The notes below the pieces were generated by a model, which was given only the letters and a program-made list of their open reading frames with translations, was not told the origin of the DNA and did no database searches. Positions 29,458 to 38,564 of a stretch of 64,000 bases of DNA are shown one piece after another (position 1 is the stretch's first letter; each line of letters begins with the position of its first letter). The DNA comes from Psychrobacter sp. DAB_AL43B (GTDB taxonomy: Bacteria > Pseudomonadota > Gammaproteobacteria > Pseudomonadales > Moraxellaceae): the NCBI RefSeq assembly GCF_900168255.1, contig NZ_LT799838.1, positions 1,178,001 through 1,242,000 of the forward strand, given 5' to 3'. Position numbers and translations under genes: made by a program.

Positions 29458-29835
29458 ATGATTGCCACTATTTTAGCGGCAGCGCCAGCGGGTGCGGCCA
29501 TGAGTAGCACGCCATTTGTAGCGATTTTTACCGTGTTTGTGCTTGCTATTTTTGTCGGATACTACGTCGTTTGGGGCGTGACCCCAGCACTACATACACC
29601 ATTGATGGCCGTAACCAATGCCTTATCCAGTATTGTCATCGTCGGGGCGATGCTACAGACCGTCACCATTGATGGTTCGATATTTACGCCGACCAGTTTA
29701 CTTGGGGCGTTTGCGGTCTTTTTAGCCAGTATTAATATCTTTGGTGGTTTTGCAGTAACTGAGCGTATGCTAGCGATGTTTAAGCCAAAAGCGAAAAAAG
29801 CGGTCGTAGCACCCACTACTGGAGGTGACGCATGA
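29458..29835 (+). CDS. pntAB: NAD(P) transhydrogenase subunit alpha, part 2
   Basis: Membrane part of the alpha subunit, 125 aa, with three to four hydrophobic helices (FVAIFTVFVLAIFVGYYVVWGV; NALSSIVIVGAMLQ; LGAFAVFLASINIFGGFAVTERML) and a basic tail. The sequence order matches domain II of PntA. AGGAGG precedes the start. Its stop overlaps the pntB start (ATGA), indicating translational coupling. Confidence 0.92.
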   Translation: MIATILAAAPAGAAMSSTPFVAIFTVFVLAIFVGYYVVWGVTPALHTPLMAVTNALSSIVIVGAMLQTVTIDGSIFTPTSLLGAFAVFLASINIFGGFAVTERMLAMFKPKAKKAVVAPTTGGDA

Positions 29836-31229
29836 ATGAGTTTGCCAATATGATTGCGGCTAATGCTGACTGGTTTTACTTAATCGGTGCCATCCTTTTT
29901 GTCTTGACCTTACGTGGTTTATCTAGTCCCAAAACGGCTATTCGTGGTAATCGCTTGGGTATGGTTGCCATGGCGATTGCCGTTGTAACGACATTCTTCT
30001 TAGCAGAAGGCCCCGTACTGTGGTTGATTATCGGTGCGATGGTGTTAGGGGCTATCGTCGGGATGTGGAAAGCGAAGACAGTCGCCATGACTCAGATGCC
30101 AGAGACGGTCGCCTTAATGCATTCATTCGTTGGTTTGGCAGCCGTAGCGATTGCCTTAGCAACGGTATTGCATACTGAACAACAGCATGGCACGGTTGCC
30201 CGTATCGAATTGTTTATCGGTTGTTTTATCGGTGCGATTACTTTCTCAGCCTCAGTCTTTGCCTTTGGTAAATTGGCAGCGAAAAGCTGGGCGAAGACCT
30301 TGGTTGGCGGCTGGGTAAAGCCGGTACAAGCGCTATTATTCATTGCGATGATTGCTTTTGGCGGTGTGTATTTTGTCACGGACTCATTACCCGCATTCTA
30401 TGCGATGGCAGTGATTGCGGTGATCTTTGGCTGGATGTGGATTGCGCCAATTGGTGGCGGTGATATGCCAGTGGTTGTGTCTCTACTGAACTCATTCTCA
30501 GGTTGGGCAGCAGCGGGTATTGGTTTTACCCTTGGCAACTCGATGTTGATTATCGCCGGTTCGCTGGTCGGCTCATCTGGTGCGATCTTATCTTACATCA
30601 TGTGTAAAGCCATGAACCGCTCATTATTGAACGTGCTATTTGGCGGTATGGGTACATCAGCAGTAGCTGCAGGTAGCGATGATGGCGCACCAAAGAACTA
30701 TAAAGCAGGCTCAGCAGAAGATGCGGGTTTCTTAATGGCCAATGCCAGTAGTGTGGTGATTGTCCCAGGTTATGGCATGGCGCAAGGTCGCGCACAAAAC
30801 GCGGTCAAAGAGTTATATGAGCTATTAAAAGAAGAAGGCGTCAATGTGCGCTTTGCCATTCATCCGGTTGCTGGTCGTATGCCAGGACATATGAACGTGC
30901 TATTGGCGGAAGCCGATGTGCCTTACGATGACATCCTTGAGATGGATGAGATCAACTCTGATTTCGCCAGTACCGATGTGGTGTTAGTCATTGGGGCCAA
31001 TGATGTGGTCAATCCTTCTGCGAAAGACGATCCGTCGTCACCTATCTTTGGGATGCCGATTCTAGAAGTGACTAAAGCGCAAACGGTGATGGTGATTAAG
31101 CGCTCGATGAGCACGGGTTATGCAGGTCTAGATAACAGCTTGTTCTACATGGACAAAACCATGATGATCTTTGGTGATGCGAAGAAGATGGTTGAAGAGA
31201 TGGTTCGTAGTATTAATGGTGCTCATTAA
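29832..31229 (+). CDS. pntB: NAD(P) transhydrogenase subunit beta
   Basis: Beta subunit, 465 aa. The N-terminal two-thirds contain about nine membrane helices forming the proton channel with PntAB. The C-terminal NADP(H)-binding domain III (about residues 290-465) shows VPGYGMAQGRAQNAVKEL, HPVAGRMPGHMNVLLAEA, VIGANDVVNPSA and KRSMSTGYAGLDN. With pntAA and pntAB it makes a complete enzyme producing NADPH from NADH at the expense of proton motive force. Confidence 0.94.
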   Translation: MNEFANMIAANADWFYLIGAILFVLTLRGLSSPKTAIRGNRLGMVAMAIAVVTTFFLAEGPVLWLIIGAMVLGAIVGMWKAKTVAMTQMPETVALMHSFVGLAAVAIALATVLHTEQQHGTVARIELFIGCFIGAITFSASVFAFGKLAAKSWAKTLVGGWVKPVQALLFIAMIAFGGVYFVTDSLPAFYAMAVIAVIFGWMWIAPIGGGDMPVVVSLLNSFSGWAAAGIGFTLGNSMLIIAGSLVGSSGAILSYIMCKAMNRSLLNVLFGGMGTSAVAAGSDDGAPKNYKAGSAEDAGFLMANASSVVIVPGYGMAQGRAQNAVKELYELLKEEGVNVRFAIHPVAGRMPGHMNVLLAEADVPYDDILEMDEINSDFASTDVVLVIGANDVVNPSAKDDPSSPIFGMPILEVTKAQTVMVIKRSMSTGYAGLDNSLFYMDKTMMIFGDAKKMVEEMVRSINGAH

Positions 31230-31245
31230 TCTCTGAAATAATAGG

Positions 31246-31384
31246 TAGTTCTACATAAAATTGATACGTTGGTAGCCACGTGCTACTGTTATAAAATTTT
31301 CTTGCTGGCTGTTCGCAAGCGTGACAGAGGCTGCAAAAAATTTATTTCAGTAGCACGCGTATCGGTTTTACAGTGAATCAACTA
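31246..31384. repeat. dispersed ~140-bp palindromic repeat, copy C
   Basis: Left arm TAGTTCTACATAAAATTGAT is mirrored on the right by GTATCGGTTTTACAGTGAATC then AACTA. The core has AAAATTTTCTTGCTGGCTG, CAGAGGCTGC and AAAAATTTATTTCAG. Length 139 bp compares with 141 bp for copy B. Located just after pntB. Confidence 0.7.
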
Positions 31385-31427
31385 TATGATAGCTAAACGA
31401 TAGCGTATAAAAAGTCCTTGTATAAAA

Positions 31428-31449
31428 AGTCACTGCGGTGGCTTTTTTT
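31428..31449 (+). terminator. probable terminator of the pnt operon
   Basis: Six-bp stem AGTCAC / GTGGCT (one T:G pair), four-nt loop, then seven T. It lies beyond the palindromic repeat. Confidence 0.65.
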
Positions 31450-31547
31450 GCGTTACAGTATGCCGCTTTTAGGGGCTGGGTATTACGCGTTGGTTCATGG
31501 CGTGCTGCCATCAAATAGAGATCAAACACTTAGACTGGATTATCGCC

Positions 31548-31598
31548 ATTCACGAGCATTTACTAAGAAATTATTTTTCTCAGTAAATGTTCGTGAAT
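31548..31598. repeat. 51-bp near-perfect hairpin between convergent genes
   Basis: ATTCACGAGCATTTACT is mirrored by AGTAAATGTTCGTGAAT with two mismatches, around an AT-rich loop. There is no strong T-run; it may still act as a barrier between pntB and the downstream minus-strand gene, or be a remnant of a mobile element end. Confidence 0.6.
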
Positions 31599-31642
31599 AG
31601 TATGATTATTGGTAGAGGTCTACTTTTTACTTAGGTCTAATA

Positions 31643-32659
31643 TTAAACTTGCGTTTCTCGCATACGTTCTAGCACATCAAGCCCTTGTTGTTTTAACCAC
31701 CAAGGTATATCTATAAATACCCAGTTTTCAGACAGCTTATCGTCTTTACGATAATAGATATCCACCACTTGCATATCTGCTTGTACACTGCTTGGCATAC
31801 CTAAAAACCCTCCTATCGGGGTGTTGGTTAAGTTAGGCCAGCCAAAAAAACAAGCCAATTCGCCATCAGCAAAACGGCATACATGTCCATTGTACTTCTT
31901 ATCCCCCAAGCCATTACGGAAGGGCAGTTGATGCTGTTTTTGATAGCGTTCAATGGTGTAACTTGCGCCAATGCCACAAGGGCCGTACCAAGTCATATTT
32001 TGGTGCCAGGTTCGAGCCAAGACTTCGGGAGGACAGCCCATGGCACCACTTAAATTGAGTTGATTAAGATCATCAATCATCATATTGACGGTATCAAGGG
32101 TTTTTTGGGTCTGCAAAGGGTCGCTTTCACCGCGTAAAATTCCTTGATGGTTGCGCGGGCCAGGGTAAACGAAATACTGCCCTGTCGAAGGGGGAAGAGG
32201 ATAGACCCCCGCCTGTTGCATGACACCAATAAGATCTATAAATAATCCCGTATCGGTGATTTTATTGTTTTCTATTCGGTGAAACTCAGCATAGCGAATA
32301 TTGAGCATTTTGCCAGTAGGGGGTATGTCGAGCCACGGCTTATCAAAAAGCCCTGTTAAATGGCCCATATTCATCACCCAAACGGCCTGATTCTTACTTT
32401 CGCTATTATCTTCAATTTCATTGGAACCACCAATAAAAATATCAATGCGTCTTTGTAGATTTGTGACGGATTCCTTGAGCGGTCGCCAAAACTGCTCAAT
32501 TACCTCATCATATCCAGATATTTCTCGAAATGGATATACCCCCTTCCAGCTGTAATCATCAGTTACGAATTGACTAAACAGTTCTGGTAACGAGTCTGCA
32601 TCTGTGTTGTCAAAGGCTTCACAGTATTCCCAGATAAACTCTTTGGCTTGTTGAATCAT
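31643..32659 (-). CDS. two-domain SnoaL/NTF2-like protein (ester-cyclase-like)
   Basis: Protein of 338 aa with two tandem SnoaL/NTF2-like folds. Domain 1 (about 5-165) ends with DIPPTGKMLNIRYAEFHRIENNKI; domain 2 (about 190-335) carries WHQNMTWYGPCGIGASYTIERY and ENWVFIDIPWWLKQQGLDVL. It is clearly homologous to the + strand proteins at 40036 and 41135. It is transcribed divergently from the histidinol-dehydrogenase-like gene across a 549-bp control region holding the LacI-type operator, so it is likely part of the same regulon. Catalytic function unknown; the fold hosts isomerases, cyclases, lyases and dehydratases. Confidence 0.75.
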   Translation of the reverse strand: MIQQAKEFIWEYCEAFDNTDADSLPELFSQFVTDDYSWKGVYPFREISGYDEVIEQFWRPLKESVTNLQRRIDIFIGGSNEIEDNSESKNQAVWVMNMGHLTGLFDKPWLDIPPTGKMLNIRYAEFHRIENNKITDTGLFIDLIGVMQQAGVYPLPPSTGQYFVYPGPRNHQGILRGESDPLQTQKTLDTVNMMIDDLNQLNLSGAMGCPPEVLARTWHQNMTWYGPCGIGASYTIERYQKQHQLPFRNGLGDKKYNGHVCRFADGELACFFGWPNLTNTPIGGFLGMPSSVQADMQVVDIYYRKDDKLSENWVFIDIPWWLKQQGLDVLERMRETQV

Positions 32660-32739
32660 ATGTTGTCCTATTAATTTCCAGTTATTATTTAAATAAGATA
32701 GGTATATACGATAGCTAGGGTCTATTGAACGCTCAACAC

Positions 32740-32765
32740 CCTAAACTATATCACTAAAGTTTAGG
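32740..32765. promoter_or_regulatory. inverted repeat near the minus-strand gene
   Basis: Perfect 8-bp arms CCTAAACT and AGTTTAGG separated by 10 bp, 80 bp upstream of the 31643-32659 gene start. A possible second regulator site. Confidence 0.4.
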
Positions 32766-32897
32766 AATGCATTTATCTTATTCTACGTTATTGAACAGAG
32801 CCTTCTATAAATATCAATCGCTTCCATTGCCTTGATAGAGCCAAAACTCAGAAGATCCTAATTAAAATAGCTAAGGTAAGTTCTATATTAGAACAAT

Positions 32898-32913
32898 TTG
32901 AATTCGATTGCAC
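32898..32913. promoter_or_regulatory. LacI-type operator in the cluster promoter
   Basis: TTGAATTCGATTGCAC, a palindrome with central CG. Its reverse complement aligns with the operator at 26375-26390 over TGCA-N-TCGAATTCAA. It is placed between the divergent genes, so one repressor could control both. A weaker half-like match, TGCAATCGAGAT, occurs near 37691. Confidence 0.55.
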
Positions 32914-33208
32914 TTTTTATTGTTATATAACTATCCATAGATAATATATTGGCTATAAATAAGGAAGTTATAGCCTGAATTATAATAAGAATATGGTATT
33001 TATTTACTGTATCTATAAGTAAATAAAGGGTTTTATGTAAATAATTCATATAATTAGATATCAGGTATTATAGTGTTTTTTAATATTAAATTCGTATGCA
33101 AAAATACTTGTGGTATGAAAGCAAAGTTGATATGATTAAAAACGTAATATAAGAAAACTAATCTAGTTTATCTATTAAGTAACATACTAAATAAGCACAA
33201 ACGAGGAC

Positions 33209-34522
33209 ATGGATGTGATTACCTATTTAAAAGAAGGCAAGCCTGAGACAGAACGTAACCAAGATGACGCTAAAGTACGTCAAGTGGTTGAGTCAACATT
33301 AGCAGATATCGAAAAACGTGGTGATATTGCGGTACGAGAGTTGTCAGAGAAGTTTGATAACTATTCTCCTAAAGCATTTCGTTTAAGCCAAGAAGAGATT
33401 GATGAGTTGATTGCACAAGTGTCACCTCGTGATTTAGAAGACATTAAATTTGCTCAAACTCAAGTACGTAACTTTGCTCAAGCCCAACGCAACTCCATGC
33501 AAGACATTGAGATTGAAACAATGCCAGGGGTTATTTTGGGACATAAAAATATTCCTGTGCAGTCAGTAGGTTGTTATATACCAGGTGGTAAGTTTCCAAT
33601 GGTTGCATCCGCTCATATGTCTGTTGCCACAGCTTCGGTTGCAGGTGTACCTCGTATTATTGCTTGTACACCGCCATTTGAAGGCAAGCCTAATCCTGCT
33701 GTAATTGCTGCTATGCATTTAGGTGGTGCTCATGAAATTTACGTATTGGGCGGCATTCAAGCAGTGGGTGCAATGGCTTTAGGGACTGAGACTATTGAGC
33801 CTGTTCATATGTTGGTTGGCCCTGGTAACGCCTTTGTCGCCGAAGCGAAACGCCAGCTATTTGGCCGAGTAGGTATTGATTTGTTTGCAGGACCTACCGA
33901 AACGATGGTTATTGCAGACGAGACAGTTGATGGTGAAATATGTGCTACAGATTTGCTGGGTCAAGCAGAGCATGGTTATAACTCACCTGCTGTACTGTTA
34001 ACGACTTCACAAAAACTTGCTGAAGACACCATGAGTGAAATCGAACGTCTACTGAAGGTATTACCCACAGCTGATACAGCATCGAAAAGCTGGGAAGATT
34101 ATGGGGAAGTCATTGTTTGTGAGACCTATGAAGAAATGCTTGAAGTTGCGAATGAGTATGCTTCAGAACATGTGCAGGTAATGACGGATCGAGATGATTG
34201 GTTTTTAGACAACATGACCTGTTATGGCGCATTATTCCTAGGTCCTCGTACTAATGTCTCTAATGGCGATAAAGTTATTGGAACGAACCATACTTTACCA
34301 ACTAAAAAAGCAGGTCGATATACAGGTGGATTATGGATAGGTAAATATTTAAAAACCCACTCATATCAAAAAATAACCACAGATGAAGCAGCGGCAAAGA
34401 TTGGCCGATATGGCTCTCGTTTATGCATATTAGAAGGCTTTGTTGGTCATGCTGAGCAGTGTAATGTGCGTGTACGTCGTTATGGTCATCAAGAAGTACC
34501 TTATGGCGCAGCTGCTGATTAA
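33209..34522 (+). CDS. histidinol-dehydrogenase-like alcohol dehydrogenase (HpsN type)
   Basis: Protein of 437 aa in the HisD fold. The zinc site of HisD is conserved: Gln252 and His255 in LLGQAEHG, Asp354 in [10 protein letters not shown], His414 in [10 protein letters not shown]; the catalytic Glu320-His321 pair (SEHVQV) is also there. The order [16 protein letters not shown] and [14 protein letters not shown] is typical of the catabolic branch that includes sulfopropanediol dehydrogenase HpsN, which oxidises a primary alcohol to an acid in two NAD-dependent steps. No other histidine biosynthesis gene is near. GAGG at 33203-33206 sits better for the GTG at 33215 than for the ATG at 33209. 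First gene of the cluster. Confidence 0.82.
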   Translation: MDVITYLKEGKPETERNQDDAKVRQVVESTLADIEKRGDIAVRELSEKFDNYSPKAFRLSQEEIDELIAQVSPRDLEDIKFAQTQVRNFAQAQRNSMQDIEIETMPGVILGHKNIPVQSVGCYIPGGKFPMVASAHMSVATASVAGVPRIIACTPPFEGKPNPAVIAAMHLGGAHEIYVLGGIQAVGAMALGTETIEPVHMLVGPGNAFVAEAKRQLFGRVGIDLFAGPTETMVIADETVDGEICATDLLGQAEHGYNSPAVLLTTSQKLAEDTMSEIERLLKVLPTADTASKSWEDYGEVIVCETYEEMLEVANEYASEHVQVMTDRDDWFLDNMTCYGALFLGPRTNVSNGDKVIGTNHTLPTKKAGRYTGGLWIGKYLKTHSYQKITTDEAAAKIGRYGSRLCILEGFVGHAEQCNVRVRRYGHQEVPYGAAAD

Positions 34523-34588
34523 GCAAGCATGATAATCCAGTCATATTTATTTGATATCAGATATTTAAATTAGAGAAGGTAAATACTT

Positions 34589-35362
34589 ATGCAATTACCA
34601 ACGACACCATCATTTAACCTGACTGGTAAGCGTGCGTTAGTTACTGGAGCCTCATCTGGTATCGGATTAGGGTGTGCTGTTGCATTGGCTGAATCTGGTG
34701 CAGAAGTGACATTAGCAGCGCGCTCTTCCGATAAGCTACAAGCCGTGGTTAAGCTAATGAAAGATAAAGGTTTCAAGGCTAACGCTTTAAAGCTAGATAT
34801 TACCGATGTTGCTGCAGTTCGTCATTTATTCAAACATGTATCTGATGCAGAAGCGTTTGATATTGTCGTTAATAGTGCCGGTATGGCAAAACACAGCCCT
34901 GCGCTAGAGACTGAACCTGATGACTTTGATGAAGTTTCTGATATCAATCTACGAGCATCCTACTTTTTGATGCAAGCGGCGGCAAAACAACTTATTGGCG
35001 CAAATAAAGCAGGTAGTCTTATCAATATTTCCTCGCAAATGGGGCATGTTGGCGGGTTTGATCGGGCCGTATATTGTGCTACCAAACATGCTGTTGAAGG
35101 CTATACCAAGGCCATGGCGATAGAGTGGGGTAAGCATGGCATTCGTATTAATACTATCTGTCCAACATTTGTAAAAACAGCCTTAAGCGCTTCAACCTTT
35201 GCTGACTCTAGTAAAAGCCAATGGATTATGAATAAGATTCATTTAGGCAGAGTTGCCGAAGTAGAAGATATTATGGGAGCTACTGTGTTTTTAGCTTCAG
35301 AAGCATCAGCAATGATAACGGGAACTTCATTGTTAATAGACGGTGGATGGACGGCAGAATAG
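34589..35362 (+). CDS. SDR family oxidoreductase of the cluster
   Basis: Classical SDR, 257 aa, with cofactor loop TGASSGIG near residue 19, an arginine-containing loop (AARSSDKL) that favours NADP(H), NSAGMA, the catalytic Ser in NISSQMG, and Tyr-Lys in YCATKHA. Ends IDGGWTAE. It follows the histidinol-dehydrogenase-like gene by 66 bp with its own ribosome-binding site. Probably oxidises or reduces a secondary hydroxyl of the pathway substrate. Confidence 0.87.
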   Translation: MQLPTTPSFNLTGKRALVTGASSGIGLGCAVALAESGAEVTLAARSSDKLQAVVKLMKDKGFKANALKLDITDVAAVRHLFKHVSDAEAFDIVVNSAGMAKHSPALETEPDDFDEVSDINLRASYFLMQAAAKQLIGANKAGSLINISSQMGHVGGFDRAVYCATKHAVEGYTKAMAIEWGKHGIRINTICPTFVKTALSASTFADSSKSQWIMNKIHLGRVAEVEDIMGATVFLASEASAMITGTSLLIDGGWTAE

Positions 35363-35489
35363 CTCAGTGTTGAGATGTCAGCGACTTTACTATTGAATGT
35401 TTTTGACTTGCTAGCTAGCTAGGTATAATGATTATTAGAAAACTCTATCAACAACCATAGCTAAAAGCAGGGCTATAAAAGGTTATGAA

Positions 35490-36548
35490 ATGACAAATAA
35501 AAGTCTAAATATCAAAAATAGCATAAAGCATCAACGCGTTACAGCAGATCAAGTTGCTGAAGCAGCAGGGGTTAGTCAATCTGCGGTATCTCGGGTTTAT
35601 ACCCCAGGTGCAAGTGTGTCACAAAAAGTTAAAGATAAGGTGAAAAAAGCCGCTAAAGAATTAGGTTACCGTCCAAATATGTTAGCGCGCTCGTTAATTA
35701 CCGGACAAAGTCGTTTGATTGGTTTGGTTGTGGCTCATTTAGAAAATCTGTTTTACGCAGAAGTGATCGAAAAGCTGTCTCATGCGTTGCAATCGCATGG
35801 TTATCATTTATTGATTTTTATGGCGATGAATGACAAAGAGTCCACCCTTAAGGTGGTGGATGAGCTTTTGGATTATCAAGTGGACGGTATTATAACGGCA
35901 TCTTTGAGCTTATCGAGCGATTTGACGGATCGCTGTCATGCAGAAAGTATTCCTGTAATTATGCTCAATCGTTTGCAAGATGATGATCGGCTTTCTGGTG
36001 TGAGCTCTGACAACTTTGTAGGCGGTCGTAAAGTAGCGGATTTTTTTGTCAAAGGTAATCATAAAAGAATCGCTCATATTTCAGGTTGGACTGGATCTTC
36101 TACTCAACGCGACCGTGAAGCGGGTTTTATTTTAGGGTTGCAAGAGTCTGGTCAACAGTTATTTGCCAAAGCGGTCGGTAATTATGATCGTGAAACCGCA
36201 AAGCAAGCCACGATAGAATTATTTGCTAATAAAACTGAGACAAATCGCCCAGATGCTGTCTTTGTTGCCAATGATTTTATGGCTTTCGCTGTGATTGACA
36301 CCTTGCGTTACGAGCTAGGACTTAAAGTTCCAGAAGATGTGTCCGTAGTTGGATACGATGATGTTGCCGCTGCTTCTTGGGAATCCTATAGTTTAACGAC
36401 AGTAAGTCAACCGGCTCAACGTATGGCAGATGAGGTGGTATCTACTTTATTAGAGAAAATTGCAGCTCCTGACTCTCCACCGAGACGTATTTCGATAGAT
36501 GGCCCATTGATAATTCGTAAGTCGGCAAAAACACCATCAATAATTTAG
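35490..36548 (+). CDS. LacI family transcriptional regulator
   Basis: LacI/GalR regulator, 352 aa. The N-terminal HTH and hinge (about residues 14-72) show VTADQVAEAAGVSQSAVSRVY and ELGYRPNMLARSLITGQS. The remainder is a periplasmic-binding-like sensor domain with VANDFMAFAVIDTL and VVGYDDVAAASWESY. It lies inside the cluster and is the natural candidate to bind the LacI-type palindromes at 32898 and 26375. The effector is presumably the substrate or an early intermediate. Confidence 0.9.
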   Translation: MTNKSLNIKNSIKHQRVTADQVAEAAGVSQSAVSRVYTPGASVSQKVKDKVKKAAKELGYRPNMLARSLITGQSRLIGLVVAHLENLFYAEVIEKLSHALQSHGYHLLIFMAMNDKESTLKVVDELLDYQVDGIITASLSLSSDLTDRCHAESIPVIMLNRLQDDDRLSGVSSDNFVGGRKVADFFVKGNHKRIAHISGWTGSSTQRDREAGFILGLQESGQQLFAKAVGNYDRETAKQATIELFANKTETNRPDAVFVANDFMAFAVIDTLRYELGLKVPEDVSVVGYDDVAAASWESYSLTTVSQPAQRMADEVVSTLLEKIAAPDSPPRRISIDGPLIIRKSAKTPSII

Positions 36549-36594
36549 ATTTAAAAAAGTTATTTAGAAAGCAACTAAAAATAGGAATAAAACA

Positions 36595-37587
36595 ATGAAA
36601 GGAATTAGTAGAGTAGAGATGGAAAAGCGTATCGTGCGTTATGGAGATTTACAGCCTTGCCGCACTGCTTTTATTGATGCTCATACCCCAGGATCAAATT
36701 ATAAAGAAAACTTCACTATCATTGGTGGTGGTGTATCAGAAAGCCCAGACCAACATGTGCATATCAAAGAAACCCCTGGTTTCAACATTGGCGCAGCTGG
36801 CCAACCCCCACATTGTAAAAATAGCCTGCACCTCCACACCACTGCCGAAGTGTTTTTTGTGTTGAGCGGGCGTTGGCGTTTTTTTTGGGGTCTTCATGGT
36901 ACAGCGGGGGAAGTGATTTGCGAAGCAGGGGATATTTTTAATATTCCGACTGGGGTATTTCGTGGCTTTGAAAACATCGGTGACGACTATGGCATGATTA
37001 TGTCGATACTCGGGGGTGACGATGCAGGTGGCGGTGTGACTTGGGCACCACAGGTCATTGAAGACGCTAAGGCTCATGGTTTAATCTTGGGTGACAATGG
37101 TCGATTGTATGACAGTAAAAAAGGGGAGAGTCTACCTGAGGGTATTGTCCCAATGCCGCTACTCACAAAAGAAGCGCTTAAGCAGTATCCAGAAGTGCCG
37201 ACTTCAGTAATCGTCCCTGATTATGTCGCTCGTTATTGGGATATGATGGCGCTCGCCAAGAAGGCACCTTGCCAAGTTATTGGCGAGCAAGCATTGATCA
37301 AGGATAAGCCTGGTTTTGCGGTAGATTTTTTGACGCGCGGCTCAATTAGTGAAGAGGCTTATCAAACTGATCGTCATGAAGTTTTGATGGTAAAAACGGG
37401 GCATTGGACATTGAAGTGGCTAGACGATGCTGGTGCAGAAGTCAAAACCAGTATCGCACCAGGAGATGTAGTAGCAGTGCCGCCCAACCTAATGCACAGT
37501 ATTTATCCGTCGATGTCTGGCGAAGCAGCGCTATTTAGAGTGAGAAATACAGTCGAATCCGCAGGGCCTACTTGGATGCTTAATTGA
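36595..37587 (+). CDS. bicupin protein of the cluster
   Basis: Two-cupin protein, 330 aa. Cupin 1 (about 55-145) carries metal ligands in HCKNSLHLHTTAEVFFVLSG; cupin 2 (about 220-325) shows RHEVLMVKTGHWTL and PGDVVAVPPNLMHSIYPS. Size and layout recall gentisate-dioxygenase-like bicupins, but the ring-cleavage role is not established. The first residues (MKGISRVEMEKRIVRYGDLQPCRTAFIDAHTPGS region) are unusual. It starts 46 bp after lacI. May be an isomerase or dioxygenase of the pathway. Confidence 0.78.
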   Translation: MKGISRVEMEKRIVRYGDLQPCRTAFIDAHTPGSNYKENFTIIGGGVSESPDQHVHIKETPGFNIGAAGQPPHCKNSLHLHTTAEVFFVLSGRWRFFWGLHGTAGEVICEAGDIFNIPTGVFRGFENIGDDYGMIMSILGGDDAGGGVTWAPQVIEDAKAHGLILGDNGRLYDSKKGESLPEGIVPMPLLTKEALKQYPEVPTSVIVPDYVARYWDMMALAKKAPCQVIGEQALIKDKPGFAVDFLTRGSISEEAYQTDRHEVLMVKTGHWTLKWLDDAGAEVKTSIAPGDVVAVPPNLMHSIYPSMSGEAALFRVRNTVESAGPTWMLN

Positions 37588-37760
37588 TAGCTTAAAATCT
37601 AAAGTAATTATAGTTGAACATATAATTGAGCTCAGGTATATCAAGATAAGATAACAGCGTAAAAATAGTATGCACAGAGCGAATAGCCATGCAATCGAGA
37701 TGGTTATCTTAGGGTTATATTTGCGACTTAAAACTCACTATACATATTAGGAATATACCA

Positions 37761-38471
37761 GTGATACCGTTAGTTCTTATCCCCGGCATGATGTGTGATG
37801 CAAGACTTTATACACCGCAAATTTCCGCATTTTCTCATAAAGTTCCGATTCATATTGTGCCTATTTCAACTCATAATAATATGCAGGATTTAGCAAAAGA
37901 TATTCTAGATAATGCACCGCCGATCTTTGCATTGGCAGGATTATCAATGGGCGGTATTATTGCGATGGAAGTTTTGCGTCAAGCACCTCATCGCATTGCC
38001 AAACTCGCTTTACTTGATACCAATCCAAAAGCAGAAGCGGAGGAGGTTAAGCAAAGTCGTGAGCCATTAATGGCTAGTGTGCAACAGCATGGATTGGCTG
38101 AGGTAATGGCGAATACGATCCCTAAGTATTTCTCACCCGATGAAATTCTATCGACTAAGAAAAACCTAGACATAATTGAGCTTTGCAACACGATGGCTCA
38201 GTCATCAGGGACAGAGGCTTATATCAACCAAAGCCTTGCTCTACGTGATAGATACGACCAGCAAGAGACACTAAAAAAAGTTGACGCTAATGTGCCGACT
38301 TTAATTTTATGTGGTGAGAATGATCAGCTTTGTCCAGTGGAACGCCATACTTTAATGAAATCTTTAATACCCCATGCAGACTTACAGATTATTAAGGGTG
38401 CGGGACATTTACCAACATTACAATCACCAGAGCAGACCAACTTTGCGTTGGAAAACTGGCTATTTACGTAA
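37761..38471 (+). CDS. alpha/beta hydrolase of the cluster
   Basis: Alpha/beta hydrolase, 236 aa, starting with GTG. The oxyanion strand is LVLIPGMMCDARLY, the nucleophile serine lies in LAGLSMGGIIAME (about residue 62), the acid in LCGENDQLCP and the histidine in GAGHLPTLQSP. Close to small esterases and lactonases that accompany catabolic operons. A lactone or ester intermediate produced by the dehydrogenases would fit (inference). Confidence 0.83.
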   Translation: MIPLVLIPGMMCDARLYTPQISAFSHKVPIHIVPISTHNNMQDLAKDILDNAPPIFALAGLSMGGIIAMEVLRQAPHRIAKLALLDTNPKAEAEEVKQSREPLMASVQQHGLAEVMANTIPKYFSPDEILSTKKNLDIIELCNTMAQSSGTEAYINQSLALRDRYDQQETLKKVDANVPTLILCGENDQLCPVERHTLMKSLIPHADLQIIKGAGHLPTLQSPEQTNFALENWLFT

Positions 38472-38564
38472 CTTACGCTTTAACAAAAGCAGCGAGTGTG
38501 AAACTGGCTATCTAGCTGGAATTGGCTTGTCGCTTAACTCATATGGAAATGAGAGGATAGATTT

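Larger units (their letters stand above)
32660..33208. other. divergent control region of the catabolic cluster
   Basis: Very AT-rich 549-bp space between the minus-strand NTF2-like gene and the histidinol-dehydrogenase-like gene. It holds the inverted repeats listed separately at 32740 and 32898. No gene or RNA recognised. Confidence 0.6.

Noticed and set aside
31418..31600. Small open frame of 60 codons between pntB and the NTF2-like gene
   Set aside because: It overlaps a terminator and a long hairpin, and its residue pattern does not look like protein.
33209..34522. Annotation as hisD for histidine biosynthesis
   Set aside because: The neighbours are catabolic genes and a LacI regulator, and the sequence pattern fits the HpsN-like branch.
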